Below, one piece after another: positions 8,787 through 18,791 of a DNA stretch of 37,373 nucleotides. Both the position numbers and the translations under genes were made by a program. Numbering within the stretch: position 1 is the stretch's first letter; the number at the start of each line of letters is the position of its first letter. The stretch comes from an uncultured Mycoplasmataceae bacterium. Lineage in GTDB: Bacteria > Bacillota_I > Bacilli_A > Mycoplasmatales > Mycoplasmoidaceae. Under the pieces are notes generated by a model. That model was not told the origin of the DNA. It searched no databases and was given only the letters and a program-made list of their open reading frames with translations. The stretch is from the NCBI GenBank assembly GCA_947041945.1, contig CAMREV010000007.1:1-37373 (forward strand), given 5' to 3'.

Positions 8787-10121
8787 ATGAAAAACAGGAT
8801 TGAAAATTTTAAAAAAATTATTGATAAAAATGAAAAATTAAATTTTATTATTTCAAATGTAAATTATCAAAACATAAAAATTAGGGAAGGAAAACTTTCT
8901 AAATTTTGCTACATTATAAAAGACAATATTTCATTAGAAGACCATTTAACAACTGGGGGTTCTTCATTTTTAAAAAATTATATTTCACCTTATAGTGCAA
9001 CATTAATTGAGTTGCTTAGCAATGAAGGTGCTATCCCAATTGCTAAATCAAATATGGATGAATTTGGTCTTGGTGGTACAGGAACTTTTTCATACAATGG
9101 AGATGTGATAAATCCATATGATGAAAAAAGAATCACGGGAGGATCATCTTCAGGTTCTGCTGTTGCTGTTGCAATTAATGCATGTGATTTTTCACTAGGA
9201 ACAGATACTGGAGACTCAATTAGAAGACCAGGTAGTTATTTGGGTGTAATTGGATATAAACCAACATATGGTTTAATAAGTAGATATGGAGTATTACCTT
9301 ATTCTCCTTCTTTTGATCATGTTGGTTTATTTTCAAAAGATATTTCAATAATTCAATCAGTAATGTCAGTTATTGCTAAACATGATGATAAGGACTTTAC
9401 ATCACAAAATATAGAAATAGATTTTCTAGAAGAAAACGAAAACAAAAAATATACTATTGCAGTTTTAAAGCAAACATTTAAGGATGTTAGAAAAGAAGTT
9501 GTTGATCTTTTTAATAACTCTTTAAATAAAATTCAAAATGTAAATATTGAACAAAAAGACTTTGAAGAAAAAATTTTAAAAATGATTCCTTTAGTTTATA
9601 AAATAATTTCTTATTCAGAAGCAGTTAGTTGTTATCAAAATATGACCGGAATAACTTTTGGTGAAAATATGGGCGGAAAAAACTTTGAGGAAACTGCAAC
9701 AAACAATAGAACTAAAAACTTTGGTAACGAGTTAAAGAGAAGGTTTATTATTGGTTCATTTTGTACATCAGAAGATAACTACAATGATTTATTTTTAAAA
9801 TCAAAAAAAATTAGAACTTTAGTAATTAATGAGACAAATAAAATCTTTGAAAAATCAGATTTTATTATTTCATTAGGATCTAGTGATATTGCTCCACTTA
9901 ATAAAGACATAAAAGAGAATAATGTAAAAGATAAGCTTGCAGACTATTATTTACAAGTAGCAAACTTTGGTGGTTATCCTTCAATAACTATTCCAATGGG
10001 TTATATAAATGAAATGCCAATAGGAATGAATATTATGGGCAAATTAAATTCAGATGCAGAATTATTATTTTTTGCAAAAAAAATAATGAAGGAATTAAAT
10101 GTGAGGGATAAAAATGATTAA
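8787..10121 (+). CDS. gatA: Asp/Glu-tRNA amidotransferase subunit A
   Basis: A 444-residue amidase-signature enzyme that hydrolyses glutamine and supplies ammonia to GatB. The Ser-cisSer-Lys triad is visible: Lys in YIIKDNISL, the cis-Ser in GGSSSGSAVAVA, and the nucleophile Ser in GTDTGDSIRRPGSY. The last motif is normally GSDTGGSIRQPASF, so a Gly is replaced by Asp next to the nucleophile. I chose ATG 8787 (MKNRIENFKK) over an upstream ATG at 8763 inside gatC, because an AAGG site lies just before 8787 and GatA proteins begin at this point. The end overlaps gatB by 8 bp. Confidence 0.95.
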   Translation: MKNRIENFKKIIDKNEKLNFIISNVNYQNIKIREGKLSKFCYIIKDNISLEDHLTTGGSSFLKNYISPYSATLIELLSNEGAIPIAKSNMDEFGLGGTGTFSYNGDVINPYDEKRITGGSSSGSAVAVAINACDFSLGTDTGDSIRRPGSYLGVIGYKPTYGLISRYGVLPYSPSFDHVGLFSKDISIIQSVMSVIAKHDDKDFTSQNIEIDFLEENENKKYTIAVLKQTFKDVRKEVVDLFNNSLNKIQNVNIEQKDFEEKILKMIPLVYKIISYSEAVSCYQNMTGITFGENMGGKNFEETATNNRTKNFGNELKRRFIIGSFCTSEDNYNDLFLKSKKIRTLVINETNKIFEKSDFIISLGSSDIAPLNKDIKENNVKDKLADYYLQVANFGGYPSITIPMGYINEMPIGMNIMGKLNSDAELLFFAKKIMKELNVRDKND

Positions 10122-11541
10122 TTATTTTATTACAATAGGTATTGAAGTTCATACTGTTGTTTCTTCAAAATCAAAAATGTTTTCTTCATCAGCAAATTCA
10201 AAAAATCCAGAACCCAATACAGAAATAAATGAAATAGACTTAGGGTTGCCTGGAACTATGCCTTCTGTTAATGAAGAAGTTATTAGAAAGGCTATTGTGT
10301 TAGCAAAGTTTTTTAATATGGAAATTGATAAAAACATTAAATTTGATAGAAAAAATTATTTTTATCAAGACTTACCAAAGGGCTTTCAAATCACACAACA
10401 ATTTTTTCCAATAGGAAAGAATGGATATATTGATATTAATATTGGAAAGAAAGTTCAAAGAGTTGAAATTGAAAGAATTCATCTTGAAGAAGATACTGCA
10501 AAACAAAACAAAATTAATGACAATATATTTCTTGATTACAATAGGGCAGGATTACCATTAATAGAAATAGTTACGAAACCAACAATTCATTCAATTGAAG
10601 AAGCTTCTGCTTTTTTAAAAGCATTAAGACAAGCATTACAATTTAATTCAATATCTGATGGAAAAATGGAAGATGGTTCAATGCGTGCTGATATTAATAT
10701 TTCAATTGCTCCTATTGGAAGCCGAGAACTTGGAACAAGAGTTGAAATAAAAAATATTAACTCAATTAACAATGTTGAAAAAGCAATTGAATTTGAAGCG
10801 AATAGACAATATAAATTAATTATTTCTAATAACAAATTTGGAAATGAAACAAGAAGATTTAATGACGTAAATAATGAAACAGAATTCATGAGAGAAAAAG
10901 TATCAAATGTTGACTATAGATACATGACTGAACCAAATATTTTAAATATAATTATCGATGATGACTTTATTAAAGAATCTCTTGAAATGTATTCAATAGA
11001 TTTTAAGAAAATAGAAAACAATTTAAAAAAAGATGGTTTAGATGAAGTAATGATTTCTCACCTTATGAATGAATATAGTTTATTTAAAATATTTAATGAA
11101 ATAAATTCAAATTGTAATGATTCAAAAGAAGTATATAAATGATTATGTATAGAATTACTTGGACAAATTTCTAAGAAAGAAACAAAAGTAGAAAATATAC
11201 CTACTATTTGAATTGAAAACATTATTGAACTAATTAAAAAAATAAAAACTGAAGAAATTAATGCAAAACAAGCTAAAGAGTTAGTTAAACATTTTATTGA
11301 AACAAATAAAAAAATCTCTGAGTTAATAAAAGAATTAAATTTTGTACAAATTAATGATCCAAAAATAATTAGTGACATACTAGATAAATACATAAAAGAT
11401 AATCAAAACATGATTTCACAATATGAAGATAGAAGTGAAAGAGTTGAAAAATTCTTTATTGGTATGGTTATGAAAGAAACAAATGGACAAGCCAATCCAA
11501 ATGTTTGTTTAGAAATATTTAAACAAAAAATAAAAAAATAG
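10114..11541 (+). CDS. gatB: Asp/Glu-tRNA amidotransferase subunit B
   Basis: A 475-residue protein, continuous through TGA(Trp) at 11140 and 11209. Signature motifs are IGIEVHTVV at the N-terminus, NYFYQDLPKGFQITQ, the catalytic IHLEEDTAKQ, DYNRAGLPLIEIVTKP and MRADINISI. A YqeY-like helical C-terminal part ends in GQANPNVCLEIFKQKI. GatB phosphorylates the misacylated aminoacyl group and transfers ammonia to it, so this organism makes Gln-tRNA (and/or Asn-tRNA) indirectly. It ends the dnaB-gatB run at a strong terminator shared with rel. Confidence 0.96.
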
Positions 11542-11567
11542 AAATAGATTATACTATTTCTATTTTT
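11534..11567. terminator. Bidirectional terminator between gatB and rel
   Basis: Perfect 14-bp arms (11534-11547 and 11554-11567) around a 6-bp loop, with A-run and T-run flanks. It covers both convergent stop codons. Confidence 0.82.
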
Positions 11568-13699
11568 AATGCTGAATACTTAATTTTAATTTCATCCATT
11601 GCAAATTGGGCTTGATCTAAGTTTCTTACATTTATAGTAATATCAAGTTTTGATTTATTTTCAGTAATTTTTGTTGTCTTGATTTCAATTATTTTAAAAC
11701 CAAGATCAATTATTGAGTTAATTACTTTGTTTGATATATCTTTATGAATTTCCATTGTGATACGACAATTAAATAATTTATTTGAATTTTCAATTCTTTC
11801 ATAATCTCAATGTAATACTATTTCTTTTTTACTTTTCTGATATGCTTGACAACTATAGTTATGTACAGAGAGTTGTCATTTATCTAATGTTCCAATACAT
11901 TCAATTCCAGGTATTTTAGAACAACATTTTGGATAAATAATTTTTTTATAAAAAATTCCGCTTAAATCTTTAAAATAAAAGTCAGACTTCTTCATGCCAT
12001 CAAGATAATAATCTTTTATTTTATTTGTAGCAAATAATATTTTTCTTTTTTGTTTTGAATCTAGACACATGTTTAAAACATTGGGATTCATTATATCTAT
12101 TTTTTTATTATTCAAAAATGTAATAAAATCTGAAAATGATTTAAAACCAATAGTAATTACTCTTGCCCTTATTTCATCTTCTGTTGCACAATCTTTTCCA
12201 ATTCTATCTTTTATTTGTTTGAAGAAATCGCTCACAACTTTTTCATTTTCATTTTCTATATCTAAGAAGTAATTACTAATTTTATTTTTTGCTTCATCCA
12301 TAGTACATCATTCTAATCAATCATGTGTACACTTGATTTTTGTAGAGTAGTTTCCCTCGACAACACTACCAGGTTTTAAATTTCTATATAATTCTGTTTT
12401 TTTATGATCCATCATCACCGATGATATCTTTAAAAAATCTAGAGGATTTGCTTTGAATGCCACATCCAAAACAGTTTGAGTTTCATCAACAATAAACCAC
12501 TGATTATTGTTTAAAAATAATACTTCAAAAAATTTCTTTTTTGAAATCTTATTTATATTTTCTTCTCCATCATTTTCTGAAATATTTGCAACTTGATTAA
12601 CAATTTTATTAATAACTTCACTACTATTACTTTTTCTTTCCTTATACCTTCAATGAGCAGCTAAACCAAAAGATGAAATTTCATCCATTTCTTGATTTCT
12701 AATTTGTAATTCAATATAAATACCTTTGTAAACAATAATAGTATGTAAAGATTGGTATAAATTTAATTTTGGTCTTGAAATATAATCTTTAAATCTTTTA
12801 GATAAAAAAGTAAAGTTTAAATGGGCCATTCCAAGTATTTTATAACAGTCTAATTGTGTTCCACTTATGATAATTCTTGAAGCAAAAATATCATACACAT
12901 CTTTAACTCTAATTTTTTCAAAAATTAATTTTTTGTTTGTAGAGTAAACACCCTTAACTCTTGTTTTTAGTTCAACTTTAATGTTATCATTTCTTAATAG
13001 TTTTATTATTGTTTGATTAAATTCATCTACTTTATCTTGATTTTTTTGAATATATTCTTCAGTTTCAATTTTAGTTTTTTCGTATTCTTTGGGATATAAA
13101 ACTGCAAAAGATAAATCTAGTAATGTTGTCTTTAAATCATACATACCAATTCTTCCTGCAATATTTGCAAAAACATCAAAAGTTTCCTTAGCAATTCTTT
13201 TTTGTTTTTCAGCATTTAAATGACTAATAGTATTCATGTTATGAAGTCTATCAGCAAGCTTGATAATGATAATTCTCAGATCTGTAGAAATAGATAATAA
13301 TACTTTCATTAAAGATTCATTTGTATAAACTTTTTTCTTATTTTCCTTTGATCTATTTTCATTGGTAACTGTAGATACTTTTGTGACACCAATAACCATT
13401 GCTAACACATCATTACCAAATCTATCTCCAATCTCTTTTTCTGTTGTTTGAGTATCTTCTAAAACATCATGTAATAATCCTGCAATTATAGTGTTTGCAT
13501 CCATTTTTCATTCACAAAGAAAAATAGCAGCTTCTAGTGGATGAATTATGTATGGCTCTCCACTTTTTCTCATTTGATTTCCATGCTTTAATTTTGCAAA
13601 TTCTCAAGATTTTTTTATTCTCTCAATATCCCTCTTAGATATCTTATTTATCTTTAAAGATTTGTAGAATTCATTAAGCCTATTTTCTAAGATTTCCAT
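11549..13699 (-). CDS. rel: Bifunctional (p)ppGpp synthetase/hydrolase (RSH family)
   Basis: A 716-residue protein, split under the standard code by TGA codons at 12308, 12317, 12650, 13505 and others. The hydrolase HD domain keeps H53, H77-D78, E81-D82 (GLLHDVLEDT) and IIKLADRLHNM (D150). The synthetase domain keeps RVKGVYSTNKK, DVYDIFASR, FKDYISRPK and the catalytic Glu in ELQIRN, followed by LAAHWRYKE. It has NLYQSLH where NGYQS is usual and some other changes. A TGS domain (VDETQTVLDVAF region), a central helical and Cys-containing part, and a C-terminal ACT domain (DITINVRNLDQAQF) follow. It makes and breaks the stringent-response alarmone. The start has GGGAG upstream. It is divergent from secDF. 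Confidence 0.95.
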
Positions 13700-13725
13700 A
13701 TATTTTTTATCTCCCAATTTAATCA

Positions 13726-13738
13726 ATTATAGTATAAT
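13726..13738. promoter_or_regulatory. Palindromic bidirectional -10 region for rel and secDF
   Basis: The 13 bases read ATTATAGTATAAT: a TATAAT box on the minus strand (13731-13726) and one on the plus strand (13733-13738), mirror images about a single G at 13732. The minus box is 26 bp before the rel ATG, with a GGGAG ribosome site between. The plus box ends 9 bp before the secDF ATG, which would give secDF an almost leaderless mRNA. Confidence 0.6.
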
Positions 13739-13747
13739 AGTTATGTT

Positions 13748-16700
13748 ATGAAAGTCAAAAATAAGGCAAAAAATAATTTTAATGGTTCTTCATGAATCAA
13801 ATCAAAACATTATTTATTTATATTCCTAAAATTCTTTTTAGTTATAGGTGTATTAATTGGCTCAATGGCGTCAATTGTTTTTAGTGCTTTTTATATATCG
13901 AAAAGTAATAACAGTACTGGTGAATTCGGTAATACTTACAATGTGAGATATGAAGTTGACTTAGCTGTTGAAGAAGGAAATAAAAATCTTTCTAATAATC
14001 AACTTAATACATTAGAAAACTCAGAAAATAGATTAAGAACAACAGCAGAATCATTTGAAGAGTGATTATTTTCTAAGAAAATTTATAATGATGGTGTTCA
14101 ATATGCAATTAAGCAAAAACCTGATGGTAATTACTCAGGTTGAGTATTTACAAATCTATACAATATTGAAAAAGTAGATTTTAAATTTGAAAAAGTTAAT
14201 CAAGACCCAATGAGCGTTATTTCAAAAAATGTTACTAATAACTTTATAGAAGTAATCCCTTATGATAAAACAAGAAATCCAAATCAAATTCCTGCTAACA
14301 ATTCAGTTTTAGTTAATTCAATTGGGATGAATGCAACAAATCCAAAAAAATCTCCAACAAATGGTTCAATTGATAATAACTCATCATTAGAAACTCCAGG
14401 TGTTGAGTTTAATTTTCCTACAAGTGTTAGTATTAAAAAATTTATGGAATTTAAATCAGGAACAAATGCTGATGTTTCAAGTTTGCCTGAAAACTATAAA
14501 TGATTTGTTTTTAATGATTTAGATGGTTTAGTTCAAAGATTAAATTATGTTAAATCTGTTTCTTATTGAAGACAAAACAACAATACTAGCAAATATCTAG
14601 AATTAGGAGAAGCTGGACTTCTTCCTCTAACTCTATATGATCCTAGTATTAACGTTAGTGAAACAGGTGTCCCTAATGGTGTTGAAAACTTAAATCATAT
14701 TGAATTTCTATATGAATCACTTACTGCAGAAGAAAAAACTTGAGGAGATATAGCAAGTGGTGATAATTCTGATAATACTGTTGCTGTTAATAAATCTAAT
14801 ATTTTAGATTTTTATAATCAATTTGATAGTAGAGCTGCAGCTGGTGCCACAGATAAAACTACTGGAAATTTTGACTCTTCAATCCAAGTGCTAGTTCAAA
14901 AAAATATTGTTGCTGAAATAAATTATTTAAATTATCATAAATGATTCCCACAATCACATGAATTAAGTGCTGTTCAAGAAGAAACAACAAGCAATTCAAC
15001 AAGACTACCAACTGCTGGTCAATTATCAGGTCCAGAAGATGTTAATACTATTAAAATTCCTTTAGAAGAAGAAAGTACTTTACCAGACTTCTTATTTGCT
15101 AATTCAGCAAACAAGAATGTTGACTCATTAATGGAGTTCTTTAGAGACTTTGGATCATTAAGTCCAATCACACCTTTTGTTAACTCTTCAATAATCCCTG
15201 ATACATCTCAAAAAATTCAATTTTTTGGTAATGGTTCTGTTACAGTTCCTTTAATTGCAGATTCTATTACTGGAATGAGTGCGTATAACTCAATTTTCTT
15301 AGCTAGTGGAATAATTATTCTTACTATTGCAGTTATTGTTTCAATTATTTATCGTATACCTGGCTTGATTGCTTCATTAGCAGTTATATTTACTGGTGTT
15401 ATCACATTTGCTTTTTCAAATTTATTAGGTTTAGTATTCTCATTTGGAAGTTTCCTTGCAATAATTTTGGGAATGTTGTTAACATTATGTTCATCAATAG
15501 TTTTTCTCGAGAGAATTAGGAAGAATGTGATTGATAGGAAATCCATATTTGACTCAAACATAATTTCAATTAATAAATCTATTACAACAATTTTAGATAT
15601 TCATGTGATTTCAATTATAGTTGGTCTTGCAACTGCAATGATGGGTGTTCTTGAAATGGTAGATTTTGGTTTCGAGCTAGTATTAACATCATTAGTTTCT
15701 TTAGTTTCAATTTTCTTAATATTCATTTTTATTCAAATGAATTTTTCAAAGACAAAAATGTTTTGAAAAAATAATCTTTATTTTTATTCAATAAATAAAA
15801 AAATTAAAGAAAATTATATTTCAGAAAATAATACAATTCAAAAAATTGAAAAACCATTTAGATTTTCAAAACAAATATTCCTTTCATCATTAGCTGTTTT
15901 TGTAGCGATCTTAGTAATTGTTATATCTTTAATATTTACTATTGGTATTCAAAATTCTGTAACATTCAAAACTGGAACTTCAATATATATTTTCCAACAA
16001 GTAGATGTTTCAAAAATTATTAGTTTAATCGGTGGAAATTGAGATGTTAAGATTGATGATAATTTTATATTCCTACAATCTTCTGAAATTTTTTCTGAAG
16101 CTGATATTTTAAGTAAAATTTCTTCATTAGGTTTAAATGCTGATAATATCTTTGTTGCTAGATCTTCGACAAATGTAATTAATCAAGTTTCTACCATTAA
16201 CACATTATCTCTTTTAGCAGCGGCTGGATTTATTGCGGTTTACTCTACAATTAGATTGGGAGTGTTTGCTGTGTTACCAATCTTTGTTTCGACACTTCTT
16301 GTAACGTTGTTCTCAGGTGCTATCCAATATATCTTATTTGTACCAATTGATAATTACTTCATTTACTCAATGACATTTATATTCCTGTTGAATAACATAT
16401 TATCAGTCATCTTTATTTCTACAACTAAATCAAGATTTAGTAATAGAGAAATATTTGATAAAGATAAAATTAAATTATTCTTAGAAAGAAATATTTTAAA
16501 CTTAAGACATTTATGAATATCACTTTTATTAATAGTAGTATTTAGTATTTCAATATCAATGATATTTATTTCAACAACTTTATTCTGATCATTCTTATCA
16601 ATTTTAATTGCAGTAATATTTAGCTTCCCATTCACATTATTATTTACAGCATATATTTACTATGTAATATTATTATTTAGACAAAAATATATTAAAAATA

Positions 16701-16786
16701 TTGTAATTGATAACATTTCAAATACTGCATATAAATATGATTCAATTGATGAACAATTAATTAATGGAATAAATCATAGAGGTTAG
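13748..16786 (+). CDS. secDF: Protein translocase component SecDF (fused)
   Basis: A 1012-residue membrane protein, read through about ten TGA(Trp) codons. One N-terminal helix (about 24-48) is followed by a very long extracytoplasmic domain (about 50-510, S/N/T-rich) and a block of five helices (about 515-670) starting SAYNSIFLASG. A sixth helix (about 705-730), a short outer domain and a second helix block (about 815-985) complete it. This is the SecD plus SecF layout; SecDF uses ion flow to help proteins leave the Sec channel. Sequence conservation is low, so the call rests on topology and position. Its place next to apt and rel matches the Firmicutes order secDF-(recJ)-apt-rel, with recJ absent. 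No ribosome site is visible before the ATG. Confidence 0.8.
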
Positions 16787-16787
16787 C

Positions 16788-17306
16788 ATGAAAATAGAAA
16801 ATATAATTGAGTCCATTAAAGATTTTAATGACTTTCCAACGAAAGGAACAGTTTTTAAAGACATTTCTCCAATTCTAAAAGATCCGAACAAAATTAAGTT
16901 CATTATTAAAGAAATGGCAAAGACTATTAAACTTATGAATCCGGACTTAATTGTTGCTCCAGATGCTAGAGGGTTTATCTTTGGTTTACCAATTGCTCTT
17001 GAGCTTAACTTACCTTTTGTAATGATAAGAAAAAAAGGTAAACTACCAGGTGAGTTATATTCTGAAGACTATGAATTAGAATACGGAAAAGCTACAATTC
17101 AAATTCAAAAAGATTCAATTGGAGAAGGCAAAAGAGTTGTAATTGTTGATGATGTTATTGCTACTGGTGGAACATCTAAAGCAATGGAAAAGCTTATTAA
17201 AAAATCAAATTCTATTATTGCTGGTCATGCATATTTAATGTCAATATTAAATATTGATTATAAAGAAATATTAGAAGGCGAATTTTACTCAATGATTAAA
17301 ATTTAG
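16788..17306 (+). CDS. apt: Adenine phosphoribosyltransferase
   Basis: A 172-residue purine-salvage enzyme making AMP from adenine and PRPP. It has the APRT N-terminus with DFPTKGTVFKDISPIL and the DARGFIFG and RKKGKLPGE segments. The PRPP-binding loop is VVIVDDVIATGGTSKAM. It starts one base after the secDF stop with AGAGGT as ribosome site, so both genes are on one transcript. This neighbourhood (apt with secDF and rel) is old and conserved in Firmicutes. Confidence 0.97.
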   Translation: MKIENIIESIKDFNDFPTKGTVFKDISPILKDPNKIKFIIKEMAKTIKLMNPDLIVAPDARGFIFGLPIALELNLPFVMIRKKGKLPGELYSEDYELEYGKATIQIQKDSIGEGKRVVIVDDVIATGGTSKAMEKLIKKSNSIIAGHAYLMSILNIDYKEILEGEFYSMIKI

Positions 17307-17311
17307 AATAA

Positions 17312-17341
17312 AAAAATATCTTAGAAACAAGATATTTTTTT
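17312..17341. terminator. Bidirectional terminator between apt and degV
   Basis: Perfect 12-bp arms (17312-17323 and 17330-17341), 6-base loop, A-run and T-run flanks, between convergent genes. Confidence 0.8.
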
Positions 17342-17345
17342 ATTA

Positions 17346-18212
17346 CTATTTAAAGAATACATCGAAGAACATTCCGCCAGAACCAACATGCACATAAATT
17401 GCACCTGGAACTTTATAGTCATCTCAAACGAAATTTATTTTATCATTTTCTTTTTTAATTTCTTCTATGAAGCCTTTAAATTTTTCATGATCTTTTTTAT
17501 TGTAGTTATAAACAACTTCTTTAATATCTTCAACTTTTTTATTATGAAATTTTAATTCTGTATTAATTGATTTTTTAAATAAAGATACAATCGACTTATC
17601 TTTTTCTAATGGCTTTAGAGTATCATATCTTCAGAAAATTGAAATTACCAATTTAATTTTTTTAGCAACAAAACCTTTAAAACTTGATAACCTTCCACCC
17701 TTAACTAAGAAATCAATATTTGTTAAGAAAAAGAAATTGCCATGTTTTTTCGTAAAATTTTCTACATGTTTTAGAATATCTTCAGTGCTTACATCTTTTT
17801 TAATTAAATCAAATAATTCTAGGTTTAATCTTCAACCACCATAAGAAACCAATTTAGCATCTAATAAAAAAACTTTATTATCTTTATCTACTTCTTTGAT
17901 TACCATTCTCATTGTATCAATAGTGCTCGAGATGCCACTTGATATTGTATGAATTATTATTCTGTCATATTTATCATAGTCTTTCTCAATTAATTCATAC
18001 ATAGATGCAATATTTGGTTGTGAAGTTTTAAATATTTTATTTCCATCAATTTCTTCTCTTATTTGATCAATATTTATTTCATCTATATCTAATAAGGCTT
18101 TTTCATTTCCTTCTTCATTAACAATAACAACTAGTGGTAAAACTTCCACAAAAGAAGGTAGTTTATCTCGAGATACAATCGTTGAACTATCAATTATTAA
18201 TTTTGTTTTCAT
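17346..18212 (-). CDS. DegV family fatty-acid-binding protein
   Basis: A 288-residue protein, continuous through TGA(Trp). DegV features are KLIIDSS at the N-terminus, IFKTSQPN, IIHTISSGISSTIDTM, LLDAKLVSYGG, and IDFLVKGGRLSSFKGFVA in the second half. The family binds a fatty acid in a central cavity, and related FakB proteins present fatty acids to the kinase FakA; no fakA is in the window. The start has AAGGAA upstream. The last residues GSGGMFFDVFFK end at TAG 17346-17348, at the shared terminator with apt. Confidence 0.9.
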
Positions 18213-18246
18213 AAAAATTCCTTATCAAAAATATTTTAATATTAAA

Positions 18247-18259
18247 ATTATATATTATA
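18247..18259 (-). promoter_or_regulatory. Tandem -10 elements for degV
   Basis: Two TATAAT boxes on the minus strand (18252-18247 and 18259-18254), 35-42 bp before the degV ATG. The whole stretch is A/T only, so a chance match is possible. Confidence 0.35.
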
Positions 18260-18282
18260 TATAAGATTTTGTATTATTATTT

Positions 18283-18317
18283 AAATGTATAGTTGTTTTC
18301 AAATTAACTATACATTT
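18283..18317 (+). repeat. Perfect 12-bp inverted repeat touching the tmRNA 5' end
   Basis: AAATGTATAGTT (18283-18294) and its exact complement AACTATACATTT (18306-18317) flank an 11-base loop. The repeat ends one base before the mature tmRNA. The second arm contains TATACA at about the -10 position for a start at 18319. It could therefore be an operator over the promoter, or a leader hairpin removed during 5' processing. Confidence 0.7.
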
Positions 18318-18318
18318 T

Positions 18319-18713
18319 GGGGATGTCAAGGCTTCGACATGATTAAGCGAGTCTTAAATGCAGTGGGGTAAGCCCCTTATAGCTCTAGGTATTTAATAAA
18401 TGCTAACAAATCAAATGATAACGTTGAACTTTCAGCTTTTGAAATAAACGCTATCCAAAACCAACAATTAAATTTCGCATATACTGCTTAATATACATTT
18501 TTGAAAATTTTATAAATCTTCTATAAATTTATAATCTTAAAACATAGATAGCTTTATTTTTCCTTTCTAGAAATAAAGTGAAAATTCTATAGAAAGAAAT
18601 CACCTTATATAATTGTTTCATTGTATATATTGTGAAAAACTAATGAAACTAAACTGTAGACTTTATTATAAGTTTAATTATGGAAATGGGTTCAATTCCC
18701 ATCATCTCCACCA
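18319..18713 (+). ncRNA. ssrA: Transfer-messenger RNA (tmRNA)
   Basis: The 5' end GGGGATGTCAAGGCTTCGAC and the 3' end with GGGTTCAATTCCC and CATCTCC-A-CCA form the alanyl-tRNA-like half; the seven-base acceptor arms pair, with one G-U. The CCA is encoded. A tag frame runs from GCT at 18402 to TAA at 18489-18491 and gives 29 residues, starting ANKSNDNVELS and ending NFAYTA. The tag is longer than the 10-11 residues of most bacteria, as known for mycoplasmas. tmRNA with SmpB rescues stalled ribosomes and marks the product for proteolysis. Length is 395 bases, one piece, not permuted. Confidence 0.96.
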
Positions 18714-18715
18714 AA

Positions 18716-18761
18716 TATCGAAACTAGTGTTTTAAGCAAGTGCAATTCTTGTTTTTCGATA
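18716..18761 (+). other. Two-tier hairpin after the tmRNA 3' end
   Basis: An 8-bp outer stem (TATCGAAA 18716-18723 with TTTCGATA 18754-18761) encloses an inner stem (AGCAAG 18735-18740 with CTTGTT 48-53, one G-U). It starts two bases after the encoded CCA. No T-run follows, so it is not a standard terminator; it may be a 3' trailer structure that guides end processing. Confidence 0.45.
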
Positions 18762-18791
18762 CCCAAAAAATACTATAAATTGTAGGTTAAC

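Noticed and set aside
10149-11393. Minus-strand frames opposite gatB
   Set aside because: They mirror conserved GatB sequence, have no ribosome sites and encode low-complexity shadows.
11549-13504. rel and other genes appearing as broken pseudogenes
   Set aside because: Breaks are all single TGA codons at positions of conserved or tolerated Trp; with code 4 the frames are continuous.
18402-18491. Small protein gene in the tmRNA
   Set aside because: This is the proteolysis tag frame of tmRNA, not an independent gene.
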